Below the pieces are notes generated by a model. It was not told where the DNA came from, ran no database searches, and was given only the letters and a program-made list of their open reading frames with translations. The translations under genes and the position numbers were made by a program. A stretch of DNA of 18,249 nt from positions 1 through 18,249 of the forward strand of contig JAPYQE010000111.1 in the NCBI GenBank assembly GCA_029941315.1, read 5' to 3'. The DNA is from GCA-2724215 sp015660315. Its GTDB lineage: Bacteria; Latescibacterota; UBA2968; UBA8231. Of the stretch, positions 7,709 through 14,582 are shown piece after piece. The stretch's first letter is position 1. Each line of letters begins with the position of its first letter.

Positions 7709-7738
7709 AAAAAAAGCCGACCCCATGTGGGATCGGCT
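7709..7738 (-). terminator. Riboswitch expression-platform intrinsic terminator
   Basis: On the minus strand a 10-bp stem (AGCCGATCCC with GGGGTCGGCT, one G-U pair, 4-nt loop) is followed by seven T residues. It lies between the aptamer and the btuD start. The upstream segment TGGGATAGG (7782-7774) is complementary at 8 of 9 positions to CCGATCCCA of the 5' arm. It can therefore act as the antiterminator, giving a transcription-terminating switch that turns btuDFC off when cobalamin is bound. Confidence 0.92.
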
Positions 7739-7803
7739 CAAAGTGACAATAAGAGCTTAGCCAGTCCAACCGACCTATCCCACGCAGGCCGTCAGCACAT
7801 TAG

Positions 7804-7949
7804 ATCGCAGGCAGGTCTCCTGACTCTCGGTTGGCTCACTGGCCCGCAAAAAATCGCGGCCAGAATCAGCAAAACCGGTCACAGTGGCGGGGCCGTGGCG
7901 GAATTACACCGCCTTCCCTATTCTCCGAAAGATCTTCGGCACCTGCGAT
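7804..7949 (-). promoter_or_regulatory. Cobalamin riboswitch aptamer
   Basis: The minus strand shows the full consensus of the B12 element. P1 is perfect: ATCGCAGG (7949-7942) pairs with CCTGCGAT (7811-7804). In order it has GCAGGTGCC, GGGAAGGCGGTG, AATTCCGCC, the core CCCCGCCACTGTGA, GGCCAGTGAGCC, and the closing GAGTCAGGAGACCTGCC. It senses cobalamin (adenosylcobalamin-type core) and controls btuD-btuF-btuC through the terminator at 7709-7738. Confidence 0.97.
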
Positions 7950-7956
7950 TATATCG

Positions 7957-7985
7957 AATATAGGTGGGTGATATCACATGGTCAA
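7957..7985 (-). promoter_or_regulatory. Sigma70-like promoter of the btuDFC operon with palindromic spacer
   Basis: On the minus strand TTGACC (7985-7980) and TATATT (7962-7957) are separated by exactly 17 nt, so RNA would start near 7950, right at the P1 stem of the riboswitch. The spacer contains the perfect palindrome GTGATATCAC (7968-7977), a possible repressor site. The -35 box begins immediately after the stop codon of the upstream TPR gene. A second TATAAT at 7953-7948 lies inside P1 and is less plausible. Confidence 0.72.
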
Positions 7986-8657
7986 TCAGCGTTTTTTCGC
8001 CCTCTTAATGGATTGTCGCCGGAGGAAAAGCGAATAGAGCAAAAGTAAAACGATGAAAGCCACAATCCCCAGTACACTGGTCATCCCACCACTGTACCCC
8101 TGTTTTTCTTTGACCTTCAAACGGCCTTTAAATTTTCCATAGCGTTCACTTGGCGCTAACTTCTCAGCGACAAGCAAAGCCTTACGTGCTTGCTTTGCGC
8201 GATCTTGCAGTAACAGTATATTGATATGGTTATAATGGGCTTCAACAAAGGAGGGGAATAGTCTCTTGGCTATGCCGAACTGCTTTTCGGCCTGCGATTC
8301 CTTACCAAGTTTCTGATAGGTGGAGCCAAGCCCGTTGCGGGCCATCGCACCATAGCGCTTGGCGTCTAGGGGGAAATCGGCCGCTGCTTTAGCGGCTTTA
8401 ATAAAAAGCGTTTGTGCACGAGCGTACTCTTCTTGCTGGTGATAAATCAACCCCGAGTTATACAATGCCGGATACAGTGCACCATTGCGCTTTAGCGCCG
8501 CCTTGTAATAGGAAAGCGCCTTTTCAAGATCCTGCACCCCCTCTTCACCCGTATGGTAAATCCGCCCCTGCTCAAAGTAGCTTTCGGCCGATTGCGCATT
8601 TAGCTCAAGCGCATCTGCCATAAGGATAACGATCATAAATAAAATGGCGAATTTCAT
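7986..8657 (-). CDS. Membrane-anchored periplasmic TPR protein
   Basis: The product is 223 residues from the ATG at 8657, chosen because it gives a proper signal peptide (MKFAILFMIVILMADALELNA) and starts 1 nt after the preceding stop (TGATATG). TPR-like helical pairs cover about 24-175: LEKALSYYKAALKRNGALYP, ALYNSGLIYHQQEEYARAQ, GLGSTYQKLGKESQAEKQF and EAHYNHINILLLQDRAKQA. A transmembrane helix (about 193-212) and a basic tail RRQSIKRAKKR follow. The expected topology is TPRs in the periplasm with a C-terminal inner-membrane anchor. It is the last gene of the Mla-like operon. Function is unknown; a scaffold for the transporter is an inference from position. Confidence 0.82.
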   Translation of the reverse strand: MKFAILFMIVILMADALELNAQSAESYFEQGRIYHTGEEGVQDLEKALSYYKAALKRNGALYPALYNSGLIYHQQEEYARAQTLFIKAAKAAADFPLDAKRYGAMARNGLGSTYQKLGKESQAEKQFGIAKRLFPSFVEAHYNHINILLLQDRAKQARKALLVAEKLAPSERYGKFKGRLKVKEKQGYSGGMTSVLGIVAFIVLLLLYSLFLRRQSIKRAKKR

Positions 8658-8658
8658 A

Positions 8659-9192
8659 TCAAAAAAAAACTTTGCCCATTTGCATATAAAACAAAACGCC
8701 AACCGCAATCAGTAGCAGGGCACTTGCCAAATAAAACCAACCCCGCCCATTACGCGATTCCGTCTCCGTTTTTTCGGCTTCATATCGCTTAAGAGGTTTA
8801 AGCCCAAGCCGTACTGCACCTCGTTGCAACGTCGGCGACTTTTGTTGGATATAATGGGCCATACCTTCATAGATCCGACGAATACTATAGGTATTTTCCG
8901 CCTCTTCATAGTCGGCCAAATGCGACAGCGGCAACCACTGCACCGGGTCGACGTCTAGGGCTATCGGAAATTCAATCTGCACTTTAACCCGAGCTTGTTC
9001 ATAACCGAGCAACCGGACATAATAGCGCAATCGACAATGGTCGAAATCCACCAGACAGCACCGATACCCAACCTTGCCCAACTGGCGCAAACCATCCTCG
9101 ACATTACGCAATTTGCTCAAGTTGCGTTCTTCCCTTGCGGCTAACAACTGGTCGCGTAGGGCCTTGACGGTAGTTTCAGCGCCTTTATTCAT
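8659..9192 (-). CDS. Unknown tail-anchored protein in the Mla-like operon
   Basis: I do not recognise this family. About 177 residues are read from the ATG at 9192 (a GTG at 9195 is also possible); it overlaps the mlaD stop by 8 nt. The N-terminal 30 residues are a charged helix (ALRDQLLAAREERNLSKLRN). A mixed domain follows with CRLRYYVRLLGYEQARVKVQIEF and SIRRIYEGMAHYIQQ. A polar linker (EAEKTETESRNGRG) leads to a C-terminal transmembrane helix (about 152-172) and the short end GKVFF. There is no signal peptide, so the main domain should face the cytoplasm. It occupies the slot after mlaD where mlaC usually lies but does not resemble MlaC. A run of nine T residues ends the gene. Confidence 0.77.
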   Translation of the reverse strand: MNKGAETTVKALRDQLLAAREERNLSKLRNVEDGLRQLGKVGYRCCLVDFDHCRLRYYVRLLGYEQARVKVQIEFPIALDVDPVQWLPLSHLADYEEAENTYSIRRIYEGMAHYIQQKSPTLQRGAVRLGLKPLKRYEAEKTETESRNGRGWFYLASALLLIAVGVLFYMQMGKVFF

Positions 9193-10135
9193 CACTTTCT
9201 ACAGGTTCCGTAACCGGTCTATTCTGTCCAGTTATCAATTTCCACGGATGTTCACTAATCTCTCGCACGGCCTTGGAAGCCGCGTGTAAATTGCTCAGAG
9301 TTGAATCGAGCTCGGTCTCTTTGTATAATACCATTTGATCGACCCGTTGCAATACCATATCGAGCCTCTCGACGACTTTCCGCAGCGATTTAAGCGAGTG
9401 TTGCACATCCTCCTGGCTGCCCACCACAAGGGTATCGGCATGCTGCATGGTGCGATTCAGTTGCTCGGCACTTGCCTCTAAACCCGTTAGTACCCCCTCA
9501 AAACCCGGTCCCATCGTCTCGAGCAGGATCCGACTACTACGCAGCAAACTATCGGCGCTGTGCGCAACCAGACTAAGGCTGCTGGCCACTTGGTGGCCAC
9601 TGTCACCGAGCCGCCCCAATTTATAGCCGAGATCTGCGCGCCGTAGGCTCTCCCCCGCACCTCCCAATTTGTGCGCCATTTCGGTGATGCTGGCGAGCAA
9701 TTCTTTCATCCCCAATGCATCCCGCCCTTTAATCCGAGATCCAGCCGCCAGCATCGCCCCATCCGCCTTGCTGACATCGAGATGGATAAATGTGTCCCCG
9801 ACCAAACCGCTGCTGCGGATTTCCGCGATGGTTCCAGCGGGTACTGGATAGCGTTTTTCGATGCCTAATTCAACCTGAAAATAGGGCTCTCCGGTGGCTG
9901 GTTGCGGGTCAAATGCCACATTTTCGACCTGACCAATGGTAAAGCCGCGCAATTTGACCTGAGTCGCCTCACTTAGATTGTTGATCGTATTGAACCCGGC
10001 AACGATGCGGTAGCGAGCTACCTGATCTTGCTGAAAAAACAGCAGCCATGCAAAGAAAAAGATCGCGAGCAGCACAAAGAGCCCTACCAAGGCGTGCCCA
10101 CTGGCCCTTTCGTGAAGCAATTTACCTTCGCGCAT
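9185..10135 (-). CDS. mlaD: MlaD-like MCE-domain lipid-transport protein
   Basis: The 316-residue protein is anchored by one N-terminal membrane helix (about 14-34) and carries a single MCE/MlaD domain (about 41-121): RYRIVAGFNTINNLSEATQV, KLRGFTIGQVENV, VPAGTIAEIRSSGLVGDTFIHL. A long helical C-terminal part (about 145-300) follows with regularly spaced Leu and Ser. MCE proteins form hexameric rings that hand lipids through the periplasm and pair with MlaE and MlaF. It is longer than E. coli MlaD (about 180 residues), as often seen outside the Proteobacteria. It starts 6 nt after the mlaF stop and overlaps the next gene. Confidence 0.93.
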   Translation of the reverse strand: MREGKLLHERASGHALVGLFVLLAIFFFAWLLFFQQDQVARYRIVAGFNTINNLSEATQVKLRGFTIGQVENVAFDPQPATGEPYFQVELGIEKRYPVPAGTIAEIRSSGLVGDTFIHLDVSKADGAMLAAGSRIKGRDALGMKELLASITEMAHKLGGAGESLRRADLGYKLGRLGDSGHQVASSLSLVAHSADSLLRSSRILLETMGPGFEGVLTGLEASAEQLNRTMQHADTLVVGSQEDVQHSLKSLRKVVERLDMVLQRVDQMVLYKETELDSTLSNLHAASKAVREISEHPWKLITGQNRPVTEPVESDE

Positions 10136-10141
10136 AGTGAA

Positions 10142-10903
10142 TTAACCCCAACTACTATTGGCCATTTCGGCCCGAATCGATGGATGATCGCACTCTAACA
10201 CCTCTTGCCTATCTCCGAGCGGTATAACGGTACCCTCTTCCAATAAGTAAAAGCGATCGCCTCTATTTATATAGGGTAACAACCTCGTTGTCACGATCAA
10301 TCTGGGCAATCCTCGACCGGTGAATAGATGCGCGATAAAACGTTGCGCTGTCTCTTCCCCCATACCCAACGTTGCATCATCGGCAAGCAATAGAATAGGT
10401 TCGACCATTAGCGCCCTAGCCAAAGACACGTAGGCCCGCTCTTCGGCGTTCAAGGCAACCGGCCGCCGCCCCAATACAGCAAGATGCGCGATATCCAAGC
10501 GGTTCATGATTTCAACACAGCGCCTATCTATATCGTCGCCGCTGATATGGCTGGCGTGATAGGCAAGCGGCAGGCATATATTCCGCCGCACATCCATGTT
10601 CTCGATCAGACCACCTCCTCCCTTGACCACCCCGACTTGCCGCCGCAATTCCTGCAATTGCCCCTGAGTCAAATCGAAAATTTGGCGACCGGCGACCTCC
10701 ACCTCGCCCTCTATCAGAGCCTGATCCTCCCGTTGCATACCGGGCAAGCCCAATATTAACCGCAATAGGGTCGATTTGCCGCTGCCTGTATCACCGACGA
10801 TCACCCCCGTCTCTCCCTCCGCCAAATCGAGATTTACCTGCTGCAGCAAAAGGCTTTGTCCCATTTGCAGCGAGAGATTTCGCAATGCTATAACGGTTGA
10901 CAT
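10142..10903 (-). CDS. mlaF: MlaF-like ABC ATPase with degenerate catalytic motifs
   Basis: The product is 253 residues from the ATG at 10903 (10 nt after the mlaE stop; a longer frame back to 10963 would overlap mlaE). Walker A is intact, GDTGSGKST (37-45), and the Walker B strand ILLLAD is present with Asp 175. The other catalytic elements have changed: the Q-loop region reads VGVVKGGGGLI with no Gln; LSGGQ is replaced by LNAEE (151-155); the catalytic Glu is Asp 176; the D-loop SGLD is LGMG (179-182); the H-loop His is Thr 206 (LIVTTR). It should bind nucleotide but may hydrolyse slowly or not at all. Gene order (E-F-D) still identifies it as the ATPase of the MCE transporter. Confidence 0.88.
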   Translation of the reverse strand: MSTVIALRNLSLQMGQSLLLQQVNLDLAEGETGVIVGDTGSGKSTLLRLILGLPGMQREDQALIEGEVEVAGRQIFDLTQGQLQELRRQVGVVKGGGGLIENMDVRRNICLPLAYHASHISGDDIDRRCVEIMNRLDIAHLAVLGRRPVALNAEERAYVSLARALMVEPILLLADDATLGMGEETAQRFIAHLFTGRGLPRLIVTTRLLPYINRGDRFYLLEEGTVIPLGDRQEVLECDHPSIRAEMANSSWG

Positions 10904-10913
10904 CGCAGGCTCG

Positions 10914-11717
10914 TTAAATCCAATAAAATAGGGCAGAGATGGCAGCGCTGGATACAAATACAAAAAACATCGCCTGAATCACCCCGGAACGCGCAACCAT
11001 CGGGACTTCGTAGATCGCCCTTCGCGCTCTAAGTCCGTGATAACAGGAGAATAAAGCAATAATAACGCCGAAAAGCAGGCCCTTTGACAGACTAAGATAG
11101 AGGTCAAGCGGGGCCAAGGAGGCAAATATATACTGCAAGTAAAGGGTAAAGGGCATCGTCAACTTAGTGCTGGCAACAAGAAACCCTCCCACCAGCGCGA
11201 TGATATCAAAAAAGACAATCATGCAAAACATCGAGATCATACACCCCAACACCCGGGGCACCACAAGGAAGTGGAAAACATCTATGCCCATCGCCTCAAG
11301 CGCTTCGACCTGCCCGCTTATGCGATTTGTCGCCATCTCGGTGGCCATCGCCGATCCGGATCGGGTAATCACAACCATCGCCGTTATAATCGGTCCCAGT
11401 TCGCGTACAATGCTGATCACCAAGATCTGACCGATTAGAGCATGCGCTCCCACACCTTGTAACTGGGGCAGCGACTGTGCTATGACGACAAACCCCAGCA
11501 AAAGTGACAACAGCCCCAAAAAAGGCATAGCCTCCAAGCCGGTAAAATAAACTTGTAGTGTTGTCACGCGAAAGGCGGAACGGAAACCCTGCCGGCGGAA
11601 AAATTGCACCAAAGCCACAACGACTGCTATGGAGAATTCGAACAGGCGCCAAGCATTGACCGCATTTCCCCAAAGTATCTTAACTACCCATCGGCCGAGG
11701 TTGCACAAGAGTAGCAT
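10914..11717 (-). CDS. mlaE: MlaE-like MCE transporter permease
   Basis: The 267-residue inner-membrane permease is of the MlaE/YrbE family. Several hydrophobic segments flank the family core: FLGLLSLLLGFVVIAQS (66-82), SIVRELGPIITAMVVITRSG (102-121), SAMATEMATNRISGQVEALE (122-141), AMGIDVFHFLVVPRV and the C-terminal SCYHGLRARRA (224-234). It works with MlaD and MlaF in moving phospholipid between the membranes. The glycine-rich segment that usually follows YxGL is replaced by RARRAIYEVP. The start ATG has GGGGTGAG upstream, which contains the stop of the preceding TPR gene (10-nt gap). Confidence 0.93.
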   Translation of the reverse strand: MLLLCNLGRWVVKILWGNAVNAWRLFEFSIAVVVALVQFFRRQGFRSAFRVTTLQVYFTGLEAMPFLGLLSLLLGFVVIAQSLPQLQGVGAHALIGQILVISIVRELGPIITAMVVITRSGSAMATEMATNRISGQVEALEAMGIDVFHFLVVPRVLGCMISMFCMIVFFDIIALVGGFLVASTKLTMPFTLYLQYIFASLAPLDLYLSLSKGLLFGVIIALFSCYHGLRARRAIYEVPMVARSGVIQAMFFVFVSSAAISALFYWI

Positions 11718-11727
11718 TTATTTTTAC

Positions 11728-12996
11728 TCACCCCGCCTGGTCATTGAGTTGCTCCAGTGCATGCAATTGCCGTTGCACAAGCGCAACGGCCTCATCCTGA
11801 CCTTGCAGACGATAAATGGCCAGCGCTTCTGTCAGGCAATCAAAGGCCTGTCTCAAGTCGGCATCCTGCCGATCGGATTCGCCATATTGATAAATCTGCG
11901 CCAACTGCAACAGGCATTCAGCCCGACCACTGCGATCGTTGAGGTCGCGAAAAAGTCCTAATGCGCGTCGCAATTGTTCAAAACCGGGCAGTAGCTCATC
12001 TTCCGCGCCGAAACCAACCAAGGCCAGATGAATCCGCGCAAGCCCCAGTCCCGCACGAGCCAAAGCCATTTTTTGCTCATGTTTTTCGTATAATTCGACC
12101 GCCCTTTGCGCTGCCCGCAGGCTTTTGCGCAAGTGCTCCTCCTCGCCGAGACCGCCATAAGCATTGGCCAAGCGTTCCTGATATCGGGCGACCACCAATG
12201 GTTCTCCTAAATCGACAAAAAGCGCCAGGGCATTGCGATAATGACGAACGGCCTTTTCCAACGATATTTGCCGATCCTGCGCCGCCAATTCGACATATAC
12301 ATCGCCAAGTTGACCTTGTGCCATCGCCTGGCCATGCTCATCATCGCAACGTTCGTATAGCGCCCTACTACGCTCCAAGAAATCGCGCCCCAACTCATAA
12401 TGGTCAAAACCCGGCTCTTCAAGACCCGCATAAGCCTCACCAAGGCTTAAACAGATATCGGCGCGACGCGGCCAATCCTCGCCATTTTCGTAAAAATACA
12501 ATGCTTCCTCCAATAGCGGGATCGCCTCCGCATATTGGCGGGCGTCAGTCCCCGCCAAGGCAAGCAAAGCAAGCCCCATATTGTTCAGGACTACGGCCGT
12601 GCCCTCCAGCTCGCGCGCTTCCTGGTAGCCCGTCAATGCAACGCTATAAAAACCTAGTGCCCTCTGCAGCGAATCAGCGTTTTGCGTCGGTTCCAACCGT
12701 TGACAAATATTGCCGAGCAGAGCGTATTGTGCTGGTTGCGGTGATTGCGCTAGGTTCAGTTCCTCCTCAGCCCAAGACAACAACCGCAAAGCCTCAGGCT
12801 CGCGATCCTGTTCCTGAATCCTTTCGAGGTGAGCATCCAATCCCCGCAGCACCAAGTCCACATCCCGCCGCTCCGCCAAATCGAGCAGGACGCCTGCCGC
12901 ATTAAAGTCTTCGGGGTGCGGTTCGGGAATCGGTTTAGGGGTTATAGTTGGAATCGATTTAGCTTTTTTCGCGAATAAATTTCGCAGAAGATTCAT
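11728..12996 (-). CDS. Cytoplasmic TPR-repeat protein heading the Mla-like operon
   Basis: The product is 422 residues from the ATG at 12996. It has a short basic N-terminus (MNLLRNLFAKKAK), a Pro-rich linker (about 15-28) and then almost continuous TPR-like helix pairs to the end, e.g. ALGFYSVALTGYQEARELEG, VLNNMGLALLALAG, AEAIPLLEEALYFYENG, DICLSLGEAYAGL, AVRHYRNALALFVDLGEP, AVELYEKHEQKMALARAGL and CLTEALAIYRLQGQDEA. There is no signal peptide, so it is probably cytoplasmic. Spacing of many repeats (about 40 residues) resembles the longer TPRs of NB-ARC-associated or sensor-type proteins. Its place as first gene, 10 nt before mlaE, suggests an assembly or regulatory partner of the transporter; that is inference. 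Confidence 0.88.
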   Translation of the reverse strand: MNLLRNLFAKKAKSIPTITPKPIPEPHPEDFNAAGVLLDLAERRDVDLVLRGLDAHLERIQEQDREPEALRLLSWAEEELNLAQSPQPAQYALLGNICQRLEPTQNADSLQRALGFYSVALTGYQEARELEGTAVVLNNMGLALLALAGTDARQYAEAIPLLEEALYFYENGEDWPRRADICLSLGEAYAGLEEPGFDHYELGRDFLERSRALYERCDDEHGQAMAQGQLGDVYVELAAQDRQISLEKAVRHYRNALALFVDLGEPLVVARYQERLANAYGGLGEEEHLRKSLRAAQRAVELYEKHEQKMALARAGLGLARIHLALVGFGAEDELLPGFEQLRRALGLFRDLNDRSGRAECLLQLAQIYQYGESDRQDADLRQAFDCLTEALAIYRLQGQDEAVALVQRQLHALEQLNDQAG

Positions 12997-13331
12997 AGCG
13001 ATTATCACAATCTGTGCTCAGCAGGATATAACTAGGGTGAAAAATACGCGATTATGTCACACCGGGGGAACCATCATTCGCAATATTTAGCGCCCCATTC
13101 CGCCTTGTATTTCCTCGCAGCATACGGGCTATGGAATCAGCAGTAAAACTTAAGTAGCCCATTGAAAAATATAGGTTTACTCAATGGTACATAAGCCTGC
13201 CAAGAAGCGCAAGCACATCGTTTTATTTGCCTCGCTGTGCATCATGCAATTGCGATTAGGGGGCCGGCCCAACCATCTTATCCGATTTGTGCCCTGCATT
13301 AAATCAAATCGTGGAATAGCTCTAAATGCCC
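12997..13331. other. 335-nt non-coding stretch between the enolase-family gene and the Mla-like operon
   Basis: No convincing gene is visible. Next to the TPR start there is a direct repeat of GCGATTAT followed by CACA (12998-13009) and by GTCACA (13048-13061), 50 bp apart, which may be regulatory. A 7-bp inverted repeat CCATTGA/TCAATGG lies at 13159-13187, and the perfect palindrome GGGCCGGCCC at about 13261-13270. Neither has a T-tract, so no intrinsic terminator for the upstream gene is evident. The Mla-operon promoter should lie here, but I could not identify a good -35/-10 pair. Confidence 0.5.
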
Positions 13332-14483
13332 TCAGTCGTTAAACATCTCTGGTTGGTAGGGCAGAAACTGCCCTTGTTCATTATAGACTTGCTGGTATTT
13401 TTCAACCTTACTGAAGTCGACTTCGACCCCTAAACCCGTTCCAGTAGGAATGCCCCAGACCGGACCTTTAGCGATGGGCAGATCTGCGGTGAGAATATCG
13501 CCATCCATTAGCGCCGCGGTTTGTTGGTTGCCGATGAGCAAATTTGGCAACGTCAGACACAGATGATGTGATGCCGCCGCCATCAGCCCCAGTTCACCAT
13601 GTGTATGACGGCAAACCGCCAAACCCTCGTTGGCTGCCGCATGAGACAAATGATGGAACGCGGCCAGAGTACCGACCCAATAGGGACTGAAACACAACAC
13701 ATCCGCTGCCCGAGCCCGAATGACCTCCCACACATCAGCTTGGCGCCACAAACCTTCGTTAGCCGCTATGGGCACACGCACTTTCTGTTTGAGCTCGACC
13801 ATATTGCGAATGGGATCTTGCGACACGGGTTGTTCTGCAAAATCAATTTGGTAACGGTCAAAGGCATCGAGGTTGCGCACCGCCTCAGCGACGGACCAAG
13901 CGCCATTGGCATCAATGCGTATTTTCCCTTCAGAGCCAATGGCCTGCCGCAAAGCCGCTACCATGGCCAATTCTAGATCAAGGTCCACACCGACTTTGAG
14001 ATAAAAGACACTATAACCCGCCGCCGTTGCCCTTTGTGCTTGCGCGGCGACTGAATCGGGTGAATCCGCCGACAAATAGCAGAAATAATCGACTTCTTTG
14101 CGCACCGCACCACCAAATAAGCGATACAAGGGCTGACCGCAGGCTTTACCCTGAAGGTCCCGCAAGGCCATATCCAAACCAGCGTAGGCGAAGTTACCCG
14201 TCATTGGACGCAAATCCCAATGCGCGGTATGAAAATAATGATGCGCCAATTGCTCGGTATTCCACGGATCGCTGCCAATGAGTATCGGCTCAGCAGCCAC
14301 AACCGCCTCGCGGATGCTTGCGACATTGGGTCCAGGACACGACTCACCCCACCCAATGAGGCCATCGTCTGTTTGCAGACGCACCAAGACCGATGTCACC
14401 CCATCCCGACGCACGCGAGCGCTATTTTCTCGTCGGCGATACGGAACGCTGACGACGTATGTATCTAGTTTCGCGATCTTCAC
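13332..14483 (-). CDS. Mandelate racemase/muconate lactonizing (enolase superfamily) enzyme
   Basis: The 383-residue protein has an N-terminal capping domain (1-125) and a TIM-barrel. Metal ligands are D191 (RIDANGAW), E217 (DFAEQPV) and E243 (AANEGLW), spaced 26 and 26 as in mandelate racemase. The second-strand motif is Y161-L-K163 (FYLKVG), so the first Lys of KxK is replaced by Tyr. The barrel end has D261 and H293 (VCRHTHGELGL), the likely His-Asp dyad; the Lys expected in muconate lactonizing enzymes is absent (CFSPYW). This suits an acid-sugar dehydratase or epimerase acting by His-mediated chemistry, but the substrate cannot be told. The start is GTG at 14483 with AAAAGG upstream. It stands alone, with no sugar genes nearby. 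Confidence 0.88.
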   Translation of the reverse strand: MKIAKLDTYVVSVPYRRRENSARVRRDGVTSVLVRLQTDDGLIGWGESCPGPNVASIREAVVAAEPILIGSDPWNTEQLAHHYFHTAHWDLRPMTGNFAYAGLDMALRDLQGKACGQPLYRLFGGAVRKEVDYFCYLSADSPDSVAAQAQRATAAGYSVFYLKVGVDLDLELAMVAALRQAIGSEGKIRIDANGAWSVAEAVRNLDAFDRYQIDFAEQPVSQDPIRNMVELKQKVRVPIAANEGLWRQADVWEVIRARAADVLCFSPYWVGTLAAFHHLSHAAANEGLAVCRHTHGELGLMAAASHHLCLTLPNLLIGNQQTAALMDGDILTADLPIAKGPVWGIPTGTGLGVEVDFSKVEKYQQVYNEQGQFLPYQPEMFND

Positions 14484-14500
14484 TCGATTTACCTTTTATT

Positions 14501-14539
14501 ATTGTGAGATATATTTATAGGTAGTTTATTTCGCACAAT
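14501..14539. promoter_or_regulatory. Inverted ATTGTGnGA pair, candidate operator of the enolase-family gene
   Basis: ATTGTGAGA (14501-14509) and the reverse complement of ATTGTGCGA (14531-14539) face each other with centres 30 bp apart, about three helical turns. They lie 18-56 nt upstream of the GTG start at 14483, around AT-rich sequence (TATAAATATAT on the minus strand) that could hold the -10. A perfect palindrome ATTAATATTAAT (14538-14549) adjoins the second arm. This fits a dimeric repressor of the LacI or GntR kind; the factor is unknown. Confidence 0.42.
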
Positions 14540-14582
14540 TAATATTAATGGTTTAATTTCCGGCCGACCACCCGCACCGCCG

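Noticed and set aside
10904..10963. Longer N-terminus for the MlaF-like ATPase
   Set aside because: It would overlap the end of mlaE and adds residues (MYLYPALPSLPY) that are not part of the ABC domain; the ATG at 10903 fits the fold.
11961..12905. 314-aa plus-strand open frame
   Set aside because: It is fully antisense to the TPR gene, rich in Pro/Arg/His as expected from reverse reading of TPR codons, and has no recognisable domain or ribosome-binding site.
13054..13146. Short plus-strand ORF of about 30 codons starting MSHRGNHH
   Set aside because: No ribosome-binding site at a usable distance and no recognisable domain.
13159..13187. CCATTGA/TCAATGG hairpin as a terminator of the enolase-family gene
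   Set aside because: The loop is 15 nt and there is no T-run after the second arm on the minus strand.
13184..13342. 52-codon plus-strand small ORF starting MVHKPAKKRK
   Set aside because: There is only a weak AGG upstream, no recognisable family, and it runs into the 3' end of the enolase-family gene on the other strand. It is possible but not supported.
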